Source: Paenibacillus sp. V4I7 (GTDB lineage: Bacteria; Bacillota; Bacilli; Paenibacillales; NBRC-103111). From it: DNA of 64,000 bases. The notes under the pieces are model-generated. The model had not been told where the DNA came from and made no database searches. It worked only from the letters and a program-made list of their open reading frames with translations. Every line of letters starts with the position of its first letter. Positions within the stretch are counted from its first letter, which is position 1. Shown piece by piece: positions 8,141-17,054 of this stretch. The position numbers and the translations under genes are program-made. The DNA lies in contig NZ_JAUSZD010000002.1 in the NCBI RefSeq assembly GCF_030817275.1, positions 5,766,001 through 5,830,000 on the forward strand, written 5' to 3'.

Positions 8141-9496
8141 CTATTTTTTCTTCGACTTTTGATCCATCCAATAAGCGTCCCATTTCTTCAGAACGTCGAC
8201 GACAGTGAACTTACCGAGCAAATACGCTTGGCCAGACTCCATGCTCGCTTGATTCCATTGTCCCGTGCCTGGATATTGGAACGGCGGCTTGTAGTTCATG
8301 AATACGTCCGGCTTGTTGGACATATCCAGCAACGTTTTGTAAGGACCTGTTTTGAAGTACTCATCGTTTGCCGCTGTGGTGTGAATTGGTACTAAGCCGT
8401 ACTTTTTACCAAACTCAGTATTCTGCTCGGGATTAGACAAGAAGGCGATCAACTTGAAGGCCGCTTCTTTGTTCTTGGATTGGGATGCGATACCCCAACC
8501 AGCTCCACCTGCTTGAATGAGGGCCTTGCCGTTTGGTCCCGTTGGCATCGGTGCCGTTGCCCATTGCTCCGGCTTCATTTTCTCTTGTATGGTTTGAATG
8601 ACGTCCGGATCTTGCAGCAACATGCCGGTTACACCAGAAGTGAACGCTTGTACCTGCTCTTGGAAGCCCCAGTTGACAGCATCCGAAGGTGAAGCTTCTT
8701 TATAAATTTTCATATACAATTCAATGGCTTCCTTAGCTTCTGGTGAAGAGTAAATCGTATTGCCGCTCTTTAAGAACTGCGCATCTTCCAAATTCACCTG
8801 ATCCCCGTTATAAGCGAGTACCATCTGATCGGTGATGCCTGCAGACCCCATACCGCCTCGGAATGAGAACCCGTACCGGTTCTTAGCAGAATCAGTTAGC
8901 TTCTTGCCCGTTTCATATAGTTCTTGGTAGGAAACCGGCGGTTTCAAGCCTTTCTCCTCGAACCAGTCTTTACGATAGAACAATTGACGCTGGTACAAGC
9001 CGTTCGGAATGAAATAGAGTTTATTGTTATTCGTTGCAATTGACTTGGCCACAGCTGTTACTGTACTGAAGTCTTTCCAAGTACCTGTGTAAGTATCGAG
9101 CGGATCAATGTACCCGTTGTTCACGTACTCCGCGATGTTCAAATCTCTTACTTCTAGAACATCTAGTTCTTGTTTAGCTGCAAGCATAGTTCTAATCTTG
9201 TTATCCGCTTGATCGAACGGAGGCGAGATGAGATCGACCTTAATGTTCGGATTCTCTTTCTCGAATTGGGAAATCATCGCTTTGAGAATGTCGGTCCGTT
9301 TCGGGCTCGTCAAGCTCTCGATCATATGAACGGTAACCACTTTTCCAGAACTTGCTCCGGCACCTGCTTGATCGCTATTGCCTTTCGCATCACTTTTTGC
9401 AGTGTCTGTATTGCTGCCGCAAGCTGCGAGCAACCCCATTAGCATCGTAGATGCAACTACTGTTGGCCATACTTTACGCTTTTTCTTTTCCCACAT
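8141..9496 (-). CDS. CUT1 carbohydrate-binding lipoprotein
   Basis: Extracellular solute-binding protein family 1, first gene of the operon. Starting at ATG 9496 it has 451 residues. It begins with a lysine-rich segment MWEKKKRKVWPTVVASTM and lipobox LLAAC, followed by an Asp/Ser/Gly linker and the fold (ITVHMIESLTSPKR-like start, FEKENPNIKVDLISPPFDQA, then GAGWGIASQSKNKEAAFKLI). RBS GGAGGGG is 10 bases before 9496. The frame stays open to 9646, but that extension would put 50 unrelated residues ahead of the signal peptide and would run through the promoter. The ligand is unknown. The MetC-like partner gene hints at a sulfur-containing glycoside or conjugate, which is inference. Confidence 0.92.
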   Translation of the reverse strand: MWEKKKRKVWPTVVASTMLMGLLAACGSNTDTAKSDAKGNSDQAGAGASSGKVVTVHMIESLTSPKRTDILKAMISQFEKENPNIKVDLISPPFDQADNKIRTMLAAKQELDVLEVRDLNIAEYVNNGYIDPLDTYTGTWKDFSTVTAVAKSIATNNNKLYFIPNGLYQRQLFYRKDWFEEKGLKPPVSYQELYETGKKLTDSAKNRYGFSFRGGMGSAGITDQMVLAYNGDQVNLEDAQFLKSGNTIYSSPEAKEAIELYMKIYKEASPSDAVNWGFQEQVQAFTSGVTGMLLQDPDVIQTIQEKMKPEQWATAPMPTGPNGKALIQAGGAGWGIASQSKNKEAAFKLIAFLSNPEQNTEFGKKYGLVPIHTTAANDEYFKTGPYKTLLDMSNKPDVFMNYKPPFQYPGTGQWNQASMESGQAYLLGKFTVVDVLKKWDAYWMDQKSKKK

Positions 9497-9549
9497 AAGA
9501 AGATACCCCTCCTCGGTTGCGATTAGATTATGATGTATCATCCAGTCAT

Positions 9550-9594
9550 CCTGTCTGATAGGTTGATCATAATTGATACCGCTTTCTCCGTCAA
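9550..9594 (-). promoter_or_regulatory. Promoter and GntR-type operator of the CUT1/lyase operon
   Basis: On the minus strand a near-consensus sigma-A promoter: TTGACG (9594-9589), 17-base spacer, TATGAT (9571-9566). Three bases downstream is the imperfect palindrome CCTATCAGACAGG (9562-9550), over the likely start of transcription. The same 13-mer stands at the same position relative to the promoter of the adjacent GntR-family gene. The FadR-type family is known to bind short palindromes of this kind, and the position implies repression. Confidence 0.75.
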
Positions 9595-9615
9595 GTAAAA
9601 AAATCGACATTTTTT

Positions 9616-10294
9616 TTAGTAGGTTTTGATCAGTTTCTCGATACAATCCATCATTTGATGAAACTCGCCTGTCGCTCTTTCTGGATCATGCTGGGAAATC
9701 CCCTCGTAAATCGTATGATGGAAAGGATAGGTCTCATCAAATAAGCGCTTCTCTCCAAGCGGATCGTTGAAAAACTTTTGATAAAGGCCGCTCATAGAGT
9801 TAATGACGCTTTCCAAGATCGGATTACCTGAAGATTTAATAATGTGTTGGTGAAAAGCAAGGTCGATTTGCGAGGTATCTTTCCCGCTTTCTTTTAGCCT
9901 TTTATATTCATGTAAAATTTTTTCCAACTCGTTTCAATTGATTCGCATTGATATTCCGTGCGGATAGCTCCACCGCTTTGCCCTCGAGTGCACGACGCAC
10001 ATCAAGAATTGAAAGTAAGAACTTCTTCTCGTTTTCCACCTTCACTTTGCCGGTGAAACGAAACGTATCAACATCACGCACAAAAATACCCTTACCGTTC
10101 TCTACACGAACAATATCAACGGCTTCCAAATAACGCAGAGCTTCCCGCAAGGACGAACGGCCAACACCAAACATCGCGGTCAGTTCTCCGGCGGAAGGCA
10201 GCTTGTCTCCCTCTTTCAAAGCATTTTCCTCAATATATCGTTGAATTTCTTGTGCTACTAGTTCATGAACATTGTATTTCTGAATTTTCGGCAT
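9616..10294 (-). pseudogene. FadR-type GntR regulator, frameshifted
   Basis: Transcriptional regulator with an N-terminal winged helix-turn-helix (HTH; MPKIQKYNVHELVAQEIQRY, then LPSAGELTAMFGVGRSSLREAL) and a C-terminal all-helical FCD ligand-binding domain. The two parts are in different frames. The first runs from ATG 10294 to a stop at 9908, ending NQLKRVGKNFT. The second, open from about 9927 to 9616, reads LEKILHEYKRLKESGKD and on through FHQHIIKSSGNPILESV to the usual FCD end. Removing one base near 9925-9932 joins them into a normal regulator of about 225 residues. Either the gene is inactivated in this strain or the sequence has a single-base error. RBS GGGG is 8 bases before 10294, and a strong promoter with a self-operator lies upstream. 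It most likely controls the CUT1/lyase operon. Confidence 0.85.
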
Positions 10295-10325
10295 CGATTT
10301 TTCCCCTTATCTTCGAACCTGTGTA

Positions 10326-10371
10326 CCTATCAGACAGGTGAATCATAGTATGAATTCTATGCAGTTGTCAA
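10326..10371 (-). promoter_or_regulatory. Promoter and operator of the GntR-type regulator gene
   Basis: Minus strand: TTGACA (10371-10366), 18-base spacer, TATGAT (10347-10342), then CCTGTCTGATAGG (10338-10326), the same palindrome as at the transporter promoter but read from the other strand. It indicates autoregulation and shared control with the CUT1/lyase operon. Confidence 0.75.
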
Positions 10372-10537
10372 GCCAAACGAACGAAGTTTTCACCTTTGAA
10401 CGTTTAAATTCGTACTGTTTCGGGAGCACAAAATGAACGGCTTACGCAGTCCTTGGGAGAGTGATTGTATGATTGTCTACAAAGCAAGCTACGCCACAAG
10501 AGAAGACGTAAAGCTTTTGCTTTCTTATCCGTGTAAA

Positions 10538-10718
10538 GTTGTACTTTGTACAACAATAGGTAAGCTAATCCGTGTTATCCACGACAATGTTGCAAAAAAT
10601 ACAACAATTTCAGCCTAAAGTAGCTCTAAAGCCTAAAAAAAAGCTAAATTGTAGTACACCATACAACATTCATAGCTTTTCAAGTAGAAATCAAGGAAAT
10701 TGTTGTATGCTGTACAAC
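10538..10718. repeat. Array of four 17-bp palindromes GTTGTA-N5-TACAAC
   Basis: Copies at 10538-10554 (GTTGTACTTTGTACAAC, perfect arms), 10589-10605 (GTTGCA-N5-TACAAC), 10651-10667 (GTAGTA-N5-TACAAC) and 10702-10718 (GTTGTA-N5-TACAAC). Start-to-start distances are 51, 62 and 51 bases, close to 5, 6 and 5 helical turns, so all copies face the same side of the DNA. The 628-base intergenic stretch 10295-10922 holds the GntR promoter, this array and the terminator of the siderophore-binding gene, but no convincing gene. The binding protein is unknown. Confidence 0.7.
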
Positions 10719-10869
10719 TTGCCTTTCTAATTCTCCATTTCTTCAAAAAACCAGCAAACAAAAAGTTAGGCAAACACATTTACTTACCGAATGATTATCC
10801 ATATCCACTCTCTCTTAGCTAACTATCTTAAGTAAGAATAGGCTTAATCATTCCCTCCCTAACCTAAGA

Positions 10870-10919
10870 AAAGGGGCTGTCCTCAAATAGATTTTATCTA
10901 CTTTTAGGACAGCCCCTTA
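10870..10919 (-). terminator. Terminator of the siderophore-binding protein gene
   Basis: Arms AAGGGGCTGTCCT and AGGACAGCCCCTT, perfect over 13 pairs, 4 bases after the stop of the minus-strand gene and followed on that strand by TTTTCTT. Confidence 0.85.
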
Positions 10920-10922
10920 GAT

Positions 10923-11921
10923 TTAAGGCTTCACTTGATATAGGTTATACAAATCATCCAGCATAATGTTAGCCGCTTTGACACCGCCGGCTGTATTCCA
11001 TGTCGCATCATTCACTTTGATAAGCTTATTTTCTTTGACCACTTTAAGATTTTTCCAGAGCGGGTCATTCATCCATTCCTGTTCTTGCTTGGTCCCTTTG
11101 CCATCTCCGGTCTCATAGGTAAAATAAAACACTTTATCCGCAGCATCAAGCTCCGTTAGACGCTCCTTGGTAATGTCTTCAAATGATTTCTCATCACTCT
11201 TAGCATCCGAACGAACCATGCCGATTTGTTTAAAAATAACACCCGTGAACATGTTGCCGTAATAGTATCTAGTTTTGCCACCCATAAAACGGACGACAGC
11301 CACTTTCTCTTTCAGCTTATCACCTGCTTTGCTTTTGAAATCCTCAATGCGTTTATCGAAAGCTGCGATGATTTTATCGCCTTCGGCTTTCTTATTTAAC
11401 GTATCGGCATATAAGCTGAAGTTACTTTTCCACTCACCACGCAGCGTCTCCGAATAGACCGTTGGAGCTATGGCTTTTAATTGATCGTAGACTTTCTCAT
11501 GACGCATCTTATTGCCAATGATTAAATCGGGTTTAAGCGATGCAATCAACTCCAAATTCGGCTGTGATTCACCGCCGATTGTCGTCACACCCTGCATATC
11601 AGCTTTAATATGATCAAACCATGGGCTACCATAGTAAGATTCAACGGCACCTACCGGTTTAATGCCTAACGCTATAAGTGCTTCCGTTCCTTCATTGGTC
11701 AAAATGACAACACGCTTTGGATTCGCTGGTACAGCCGATTCCCCCATGGCATGTTTAATGGTTCGAGGACTATCCGCCTTCGCTGATTCTTGAGGTGCTG
11801 CAGATGCCGAAGATTGTGTACTTGGCTTATCTCCACAAGCTGTTAAAACAACCGACAGAATAAACATAAGTGCAATAAGAGCCCAAGCTCTTCCTTGTTG
11901 ATGATTTCTTTTTCCAAACAT
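10923..11921 (-). CDS. Iron-siderophore ABC transporter binding lipoprotein
   Basis: Extracellular FecB/FhuD-type binding protein. From ATG 11921 it has 332 residues: signal peptide ending LSVVLTAC (lipobox), a Ser/Ala/Gln linker, then the class III binding fold (ESAVPANPKRVVILTNEGTE; ALGIKPVGAVESYYG; LIASLKPDLIIGN). RBS GGAGGG stands 11 bases upstream. The frame extends to 11978, but that would run into the Fur box. It is divergent from the two permease genes and the ATPase gene at 12101-15030, with two Fur boxes in between, so all four form one iron-starvation transporter. The siderophore type is not readable. Confidence 0.92.
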   Translation of the reverse strand: MFGKRNHQQGRAWALIALMFILSVVLTACGDKPSTQSSASAAPQESAKADSPRTIKHAMGESAVPANPKRVVILTNEGTEALIALGIKPVGAVESYYGSPWFDHIKADMQGVTTIGGESQPNLELIASLKPDLIIGNKMRHEKVYDQLKAIAPTVYSETLRGEWKSNFSLYADTLNKKAEGDKIIAAFDKRIEDFKSKAGDKLKEKVAVVRFMGGKTRYYYGNMFTGVIFKQIGMVRSDAKSDEKSFEDITKERLTELDAADKVFYFTYETGDGKGTKQEQEWMNDPLWKNLKVVKENKLIKVNDATWNTAGGVKAANIMLDDLYNLYQVKP

Positions 11922-11953
11922 ATAAATGAGTTCCCTCCACGCTGTCATTTGAT

Positions 11954-11972
11954 GATAACGATTATCATTATC
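11954..11972. promoter_or_regulatory. Fur box 1
   Basis: GATAACGATTATCATTATC, 18 of 19 positions of the classical GATAATGATTATCATTATC Fur consensus. It lies just upstream of the binding-protein start. Confidence 0.88.
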
Positions 11973-12015
11973 TATCATATATTACTAATTTATCACCTGC
12001 CTGTCAATATATATT

Positions 12016-12034
12016 GATAATGATTATCATATTC
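12016..12034. promoter_or_regulatory. Fur box 2
   Basis: GATAATGATTATCATATTC, matching the Fur consensus over the first 15 bases. It lies between the divergent siderophore genes, on the permease side. Confidence 0.85.
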
Positions 12035-12100
12035 GTTGACTTCGCTAGTCATACTCATTAAAATAAATGAAGCAGCATTTAAGGAAGCAGGCACTCATTC

Positions 12101-13132
12101 ATGAACAATTCAAGTTATTCAAGCAAAGTACGTCTCCACCATTTCTATAAAAGTATTGGATTACTCGCAGCTTGCTGCTTGTTGGCTGCAATGATGCTCA
12201 GCAGCGTCATGTTCGGCCTACATACGTATTCATGGGATCACATTATGACCTCCTTTGATCAAGCCGCCAAACCAACAAACGAGGCTATTATCATCCAAAC
12301 CGTACGCATCCCAAGAGCCTTGATAGCTGCTCTCGTAGGAGGAAGCTTGGCTGTTGCAGGAGCTCTTATGCAAGCTATTACACGGAATCCGCTCGCTTCT
12401 CCAAGCATATTCGGCATTAATTCAGGCGCAGCCTTTGCCATTGTGTTATCCGTTGGATTTTTTAATGTTTCCAGCCTTACGCAATTTACTTGGATTGCAT
12501 TTCTCGGTGCTGCATTCAGCTCTGCCCTTGTCTATGGACTCGGTTCCCTAGGCCGCGACGGTTTAACGCCTATGAAAATTACACTCGCTGGTTCAGCAAT
12601 GACGGCATTTTTCGCTTCACTAACTCAAGGCATTTTGCTTGGAAACGGTAAAGCGTTTGACCAGGTCTTATACTGGCTTGTCGGATCTGTTGAAGGACGG
12701 ACTATGGCCATGCTCCAATCCGTTTACCCTTATATATTAATCGCTTGGATTAGTGCGATATTTCTATCGCCGCACATCAACATATTATCAATGGGGGATG
12801 ATGTAGCCAAAGGGCTTGGACAACGCACCGTATACGTGAAATTCATTACCGCAGTAGTGATTGTCATTCTTGCCGGGGGCTCTGTTGCTGTTGCGGGTCC
12901 GATTGTTTTCATAGGAATTATCATTCCGCATATCGTTCGCTTTCTTGTTGGAATCGATTATCGCTGGGTCATTCCGTATTGTGCGGTTCTAGGCGGCATT
13001 CTTTTAGTTGGAGCTGACATTATAGCTCGTTTCATTGTTATGCCTAAGGAAGTACATGTCGGTGTAGCGACAGCCATTCTCGGAGTACCCTTCTTCATCT
13101 ACATCGCTCGCAAAGGGGGACTTCTGAAATGA
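12101..13132 (+). CDS. FecCD-family siderophore ABC transporter permease (1)
   Basis: Membrane half-channel of the ferric siderophore importer, 343 residues, about nine or ten membrane helices as in BtuC/FecD. Family blocks: LRIPRALIAALVGGSLAVAG-like RIPRALIAALVGGSLAVAG, GALMQAITRNPLASPSIFGI, and the C-terminal GPIVFIGIIIPHIVRFLVG. The RBS before ATG 12101 is weak (AAGGAAG, spacing about 12 bases). It overlaps the second permease gene by four bases (ATGA). It is Fur-controlled together with the divergent binding protein. Confidence 0.93.
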   Translation: MNNSSYSSKVRLHHFYKSIGLLAACCLLAAMMLSSVMFGLHTYSWDHIMTSFDQAAKPTNEAIIIQTVRIPRALIAALVGGSLAVAGALMQAITRNPLASPSIFGINSGAAFAIVLSVGFFNVSSLTQFTWIAFLGAAFSSALVYGLGSLGRDGLTPMKITLAGSAMTAFFASLTQGILLGNGKAFDQVLYWLVGSVEGRTMAMLQSVYPYILIAWISAIFLSPHINILSMGDDVAKGLGQRTVYVKFITAVVIVILAGGSVAVAGPIVFIGIIIPHIVRFLVGIDYRWVIPYCAVLGGILLVGADIIARFIVMPKEVHVGVATAILGVPFFIYIARKGGLLK

Positions 13133-14178
13133 GCCATTCCCATCGTTATGTTACCATTCGAAAAAGAGGCTTCTCTTATCTGATCAGTAAGAAATCTCTG
13201 ATTGTTTCTCTTTTTCTACTCCTAGCTGTCATCGTCGTGATGATTCTGAGTACAGGAATAGGAAGCATCTATATTAAACCTGCTGAAGTCGTTCGCGCTG
13301 TTTTTGGTTACGGGACTGATCCAAGCACGATGATCGTTAGAACTTTGCGTCTACCTAGAGTCATTGTTGCTGTCTTGATTGGTGCATCGCTAGGTGTAGC
13401 CGGAGCCATCCTGCAAGGCATTGTACGAAATCCGCTAACCTCGCCGGATACGATTGGCACAACGGGCGGGGCTACACTTGGAGCAGTTTCTTTTTTCTTT
13501 TTTTTCTCAGATAAAGTCAGTATTCACTGGCTGCCAGTTGCAGCTATTATTGGTGCTTTCGTCGCTACCTTACTGGTCTATTCACTCTCATGGAAAAATG
13601 GAATCACACCTCTGCGGCTTGTTCTGATTGGGACGGGACTTACAGCTGCGATGAGCGCACTCTCCTATCTCATGCTGCTTTCCGGTCCGATTATTCTGGC
13701 TAATCAATCTCTGACCTTTATGACAGGCAGTATTTATGGAGTTTCCTGGAAAAAAGCGGTTTACCCGCTCTTACCATGGGTCGTGCTGTTAATTCCCATC
13801 ATTTTCTTGTATGCGCGGCACATTACCATACAATCCTTAGGCGAAGATATCGCCCGTAGTGTTGGAAGCAACGTTCAACGTCAACGCTTCCTATTGATCA
13901 TCCTAAGCGTTGCACTATCAGGGGCTGCAGTTGCCTTCGGAGGTGCGATCAATTTCATTGGTCTCATGGCTCCGCACATTTCCCGCAAGCTCGTAGGTGC
14001 TAGCTTCGGTGCGCTTATCCCTGTGTCCGCATTGACTGGTTCCCTGCTTTTGCTGTTGGCTGATTTAGCTGGACGCTTCTTGTTCAAACCGCTCGATATT
14101 CCGGCAGGTGTATTCACAGCAGCTATCGGCGCCCCTATCTTCATCTATGTGCTATATCGCAGTAGAAATCGCGGTTAA
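13129..14178 (+). CDS. FecCD-family siderophore ABC transporter permease (2)
   Basis: Second half of the permease heterodimer, 349 residues. Family motifs: LPRVIVAVLIGASLGVAGAI, IVRNPLTSPDTIG and INFIGLMAPHISRKLVG. RBS GGGGGA is 8 bases before ATG 13129, inside the end of the first permease gene, and the two genes overlap in ATGA. It is 33 bases before the ATPase gene. Confidence 0.93.
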   Translation: MSHSHRYVTIRKRGFSYLISKKSLIVSLFLLLAVIVVMILSTGIGSIYIKPAEVVRAVFGYGTDPSTMIVRTLRLPRVIVAVLIGASLGVAGAILQGIVRNPLTSPDTIGTTGGATLGAVSFFFFFSDKVSIHWLPVAAIIGAFVATLLVYSLSWKNGITPLRLVLIGTGLTAAMSALSYLMLLSGPIILANQSLTFMTGSIYGVSWKKAVYPLLPWVVLLIPIIFLYARHITIQSLGEDIARSVGSNVQRQRFLLIILSVALSGAAVAFGGAINFIGLMAPHISRKLVGASFGALIPVSALTGSLLLLLADLAGRFLFKPLDIPAGVFTAAIGAPIFIYVLYRSRNRG

Positions 14179-14211
14179 CAACAGCGGTTTTACTTAAAGG
14201 AGAATCGACCT

Positions 14212-15030
14212 ATGCCCACCCTTGAAAAAGAAAAAGCACTAGAAGCACAATCGCTTCAGTTGACATACGGAGAGACGACCATCTTTCACAGCTTGAATTT
14301 ACAAATACCTAAAGGCAAAATTACCGTGTTTATTGGCAGCAATGGCTGTGGGAAATCAACACTTCTACGATCGCTTGCTAGACTGCTGAAGCCGAAATCA
14401 GGTGCAATCCTCCTGGATAGCACGGAAATCGCCAAACTCTCCACAAAAGAGGTAGCCCGGAAAATGGCCATTCTCCCACAAGGACCTTCCGCGCCCGAAG
14501 GGCTTACCGTACGACAGCTCGTGAAGCAAGGACGCTACCCTTATCAAAGTTGGCTGCAGCAGTGGTCATCTGAAGATGAGAGCAAAGTCATGCATGCTCT
14601 CCAGCTTACGAATATGCTCACTTACGCGGATCGCAGTGTGGATTCCTTATCTGGCGGGCAGCGCCAACGAGCATGGATCGCTATGACACTGGCTCAGGAC
14701 ACCCCTACACTGCTCCTTGATGAGCCTACTACTTATCTGGACTTAACCCATCAGATTGAGGTATTGGATTTATTGTTTGAGCTGAATGAGAACGAACAAC
14801 GCACGATCGTGATGGTGCTGCATGACATCAATCTGGCCTGCCGTTATGCCCATCACATCGTCGCCATTAAGGATAGTTCTGTGTATGCAGAAGGTAAGCC
14901 GGAAGACATTGTGAACGAGCAGCTGCTTCTAGATGTGTTCGATATGAAATGCAGCGTTGCGCCCGATCCTATCTTCCGAACACCTATGTGTATCCCTTAC
15001 GGAAAGGGTCGCGTTCTTCCCCATAAATAA
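14212..15030 (+). CDS. Siderophore ABC transporter ATP-binding protein (FecE/FhuC type)
   Basis: Cytoplasmic ATPase of the iron importer, 272 residues. Walker [11 protein letters not shown]-loop [11 protein letters not shown], signature [10 protein letters not shown], Walker [14 protein letters not shown], switch His in [24 protein letters not shown] stands 9 bases upstream. It is the last gene of the plus-strand unit and ends in a strong hairpin. Confidence 0.95.
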   Translation: MPTLEKEKALEAQSLQLTYGETTIFHSLNLQIPKGKITVFIGSNGCGKSTLLRSLARLLKPKSGAILLDSTEIAKLSTKEVARKMAILPQGPSAPEGLTVRQLVKQGRYPYQSWLQQWSSEDESKVMHALQLTNMLTYADRSVDSLSGGQRQRAWIAMTLAQDTPTLLLDEPTTYLDLTHQIEVLDLLFELNENEQRTIVMVLHDINLACRYAHHIVAIKDSSVYAEGKPEDIVNEQLLLDVFDMKCSVAPDPIFRTPMCIPYGKGRVLPHK

Positions 15031-15036
15031 TGACAA

Positions 15037-15066
15037 CCCCGGTCATCTAAGTGACCGGGGCTGTTT
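15037..15066 (+). terminator. Terminator of the siderophore permease/ATPase operon
   Basis: CCCCGGTCA and TGACCGGGG around a six-base loop, then CTGTTT. It starts 7 bases after the ATPase stop. Confidence 0.85.
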
Positions 15067-15085
15067 ACGATTAAAGGTATAAGTG

Positions 15086-15454
15086 CTAAATCGTTCTTGC
15101 AAAATTAGCCATATTATAATTGCTCTCGAACATAATACTTGCAGATACCAGGTTTTGCCTAATTGTGAAATCGAACAAAATTTCACCATGGGTCCAGCTT
15201 TTCTTCCGTTTCAATGATTCAATGGCCATCTGCCGAAAGGATTGATACTGCAGCTCCGTCAAACCTTTGGTCGTAGTTGCAGGCAATACCCCGTCTTTGC
15301 TCTCAAATGGAAGGTGCTTAATGCCGAATTTACCAATTTCATTGTTGCGAATGTGAACAAACACAGTACCGGAATTCACATGTGATAATTCTTCTTTGAT
15401 CTTTCTAAACACCAAATCGATTTGTCTAGCGAGTGGTATCTGATCCAAATTCAT
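15086..15454 (-). CDS. Conserved-looking hypothetical protein, 122 aa
   Basis: I do not know a function for this protein. It has 122 residues, is soluble and has no signal peptide. RBS GGAGG stands 6 bases before ATG 15454. Readable segments are GTVFVHIRNNEIGKFGIKHL and KRKKSWTHGEILFDFTIRQN. Proteins of this look in Paenibacillus genomes are sometimes labelled O-methyltransferase, but no AdoMet-binding motif is visible and I do not support that. It is divergent from the chemoreceptor gene. Confidence 0.7.
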   Translation of the reverse strand: MNLDQIPLARQIDLVFRKIKEELSHVNSGTVFVHIRNNEIGKFGIKHLPFESKDGVLPATTTKGLTELQYQSFRQMAIESLKRKKSWTHGEILFDFTIRQNLVSASIMFESNYNMANFARTI

Positions 15455-15738
15455 TACTTTCCTCCTTAAGTTTTATTTTTTTTACTTATTATGTAATTTA
15501 TGTGACTGTAGACCTATTATACTCACACTATTTACATTATTCAACAGTTTATTTACATTATTCAAACAATTCTTACTATTTTTTATGTAATGTTAATAAA
15601 ATTCCCATTTCAAATGTAAGAAACGAACGATTTTTGTCGAAATGATGTAGAATATTTCCAGATTCAATGTTATAATTTGCAAGCATACATCATGGATTCC
15701 AACACAAATAAACAAATTTCGCAGAGGAGTCGGTCGGA

Positions 15739-16998
15739 TTGGATAAAGTATCAACCTTATCGTTCAGAAAGAAACTACAACTTGGTTGTTATGCACTTAT
15801 TGGTTTGAATTCAATCTTCATGTTGATTGTGACATTTGCTTCAGATTGGAATCGCTTACTTGGTATCATATTCCTACTTATTATTCTTGGAGGCGGCTAC
15901 CCGTTCATTCGATGGTTCGAGAATCAGCTAACGGAACCCATTGCCGATTTATCCCGAATAGCGCTCAACATTTCCAAAGGGGACTTCTCTCAAAAAGTAA
16001 CCGTAACCTCAGATGATACACTTGGGCAGCTTGGCCAATCCTTTAACAAAATGATAGATAAACTACGCGAAATTCTTCGCGACACAGGAACAATTTCGAA
16101 GCAGGTTTTTCAAACAAGCCGTGATATTTATGTTAAAAATGAAAGCTTCCGTACAGTCCTAGAACAAGTGAGTATTTCGGCCCACGAGCTGGCCTCGGGT
16201 GCCGGGCAAATTTCAGAAGAAGTTTCTGGTGTTTCGATTACCTCCAAAGACATTGAAGTGAGAATCGTCAATTATGCCGGGTCTGCGAAAGAAATGAAAG
16301 ATCGCTCGGATCAGATGATGACCCTTGTAGAAAAAGGACGCACGTCCGTTGAAAGCCAAGGCATCGGTATGAAACGAAATGTAGAAGTTACACAGCAGGT
16401 ATCTGATACAATCGATATGCTGGCTCGTCAAGCTGAAGGCATCAGCAGCGTTACTCGTTCCATTTCCGAGATTGCTGAGCAAACGAACCTTTTGTCCCTC
16501 AACGCTTCCATCGAAGCTGCTAGAGCTGGCGAACATGGCCGGGGCTTTGCAGTCGTCGCTCAGGAAGTGCGCAAGCTAGCTGAAGAGTCAACCTCTCTTA
16601 CACGTGAAGTATTCGGTTTCGTGAAAAGCATCGAGCAAGGTATTCAAGAAGCCATTCGCAGCATTCAAGTGAATGAAGATGTCGTGAAGAAACAAACCGT
16701 GTTAATCGAGCAAACCGAAATTGTTTTTGCTGAGATTGTCGGAAGCGTAGGCTTTATTTCGGAAGAAATTACCCGCTTCGCGGAAGAAAGCGAGCAAATG
16801 CTGACAAGCTCCGAACAAATCGCCGCGGCGATGGAGAACATATCGGCGATCACGGAGGAATCAGCGGCTGGCACACAAGAGGTTTCCGCTTCTATGAATG
16901 AGCAGATCACTACGGTACAAGGGATCGTTACACAAGCCGAAGAGATGACGCGTGTTGTCACACAATTACAACAGACGATTCAGGTCTTCAAGTTATAA
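15739..16998 (+). CDS. Methyl-accepting chemotaxis-type signal transducer
   Basis: Membrane signal transducer, 419 residues, TTG start with RBS GAGGAG 9 bases upstream. Two hydrophobic segments (about residues 13-33 and 38-58) are separated by only a few residues (SDWNRLL), so there is essentially no extracellular sensor domain. A HAMP domain (about 60-112) and a coiled-coil signalling domain follow. The conserved hairpin tip reads [20 protein letters not shown] then [18 protein letters not shown]. It may sense membrane or cytoplasmic cues, or act with a partner. Monocistronic with a strong terminator. Confidence 0.93.
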   Translation: MDKVSTLSFRKKLQLGCYALIGLNSIFMLIVTFASDWNRLLGIIFLLIILGGGYPFIRWFENQLTEPIADLSRIALNISKGDFSQKVTVTSDDTLGQLGQSFNKMIDKLREILRDTGTISKQVFQTSRDIYVKNESFRTVLEQVSISAHELASGAGQISEEVSGVSITSKDIEVRIVNYAGSAKEMKDRSDQMMTLVEKGRTSVESQGIGMKRNVEVTQQVSDTIDMLARQAEGISSVTRSISEIAEQTNLLSLNASIEAARAGEHGRGFAVVAQEVRKLAEESTSLTREVFGFVKSIEQGIQEAIRSIQVNEDVVKKQTVLIEQTEIVFAEIVGSVGFISEEITRFAEESEQMLTSSEQIAAAMENISAITEESAAGTQEVSASMNEQITTVQGIVTQAEEMTRVVTQLQQTIQVFKL

Positions 16999-17011
16999 GC
17001 TTTATTCGTAC

Positions 17012-17051
17012 AAAAAAGGCTTTCCCACTTCGGTCATGGGAAAGCCTTTTT
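17012..17051. terminator. Bidirectional terminator between chemoreceptor and oligoendopeptidase genes
   Basis: AAAAAAGGCTTTCCCA pairs with TGGGAAAGCCTTTTTT, leaving a short loop. The A and T runs allow it to serve both convergent genes. Confidence 0.88.
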
Positions 17052-17054
17052 TGT

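Noticed and set aside
10433-10618. 61-codon plus-strand frame between the GntR and siderophore genes
   Set aside because: No good RBS, crosses two copies of the palindrome array, no recognisable protein.
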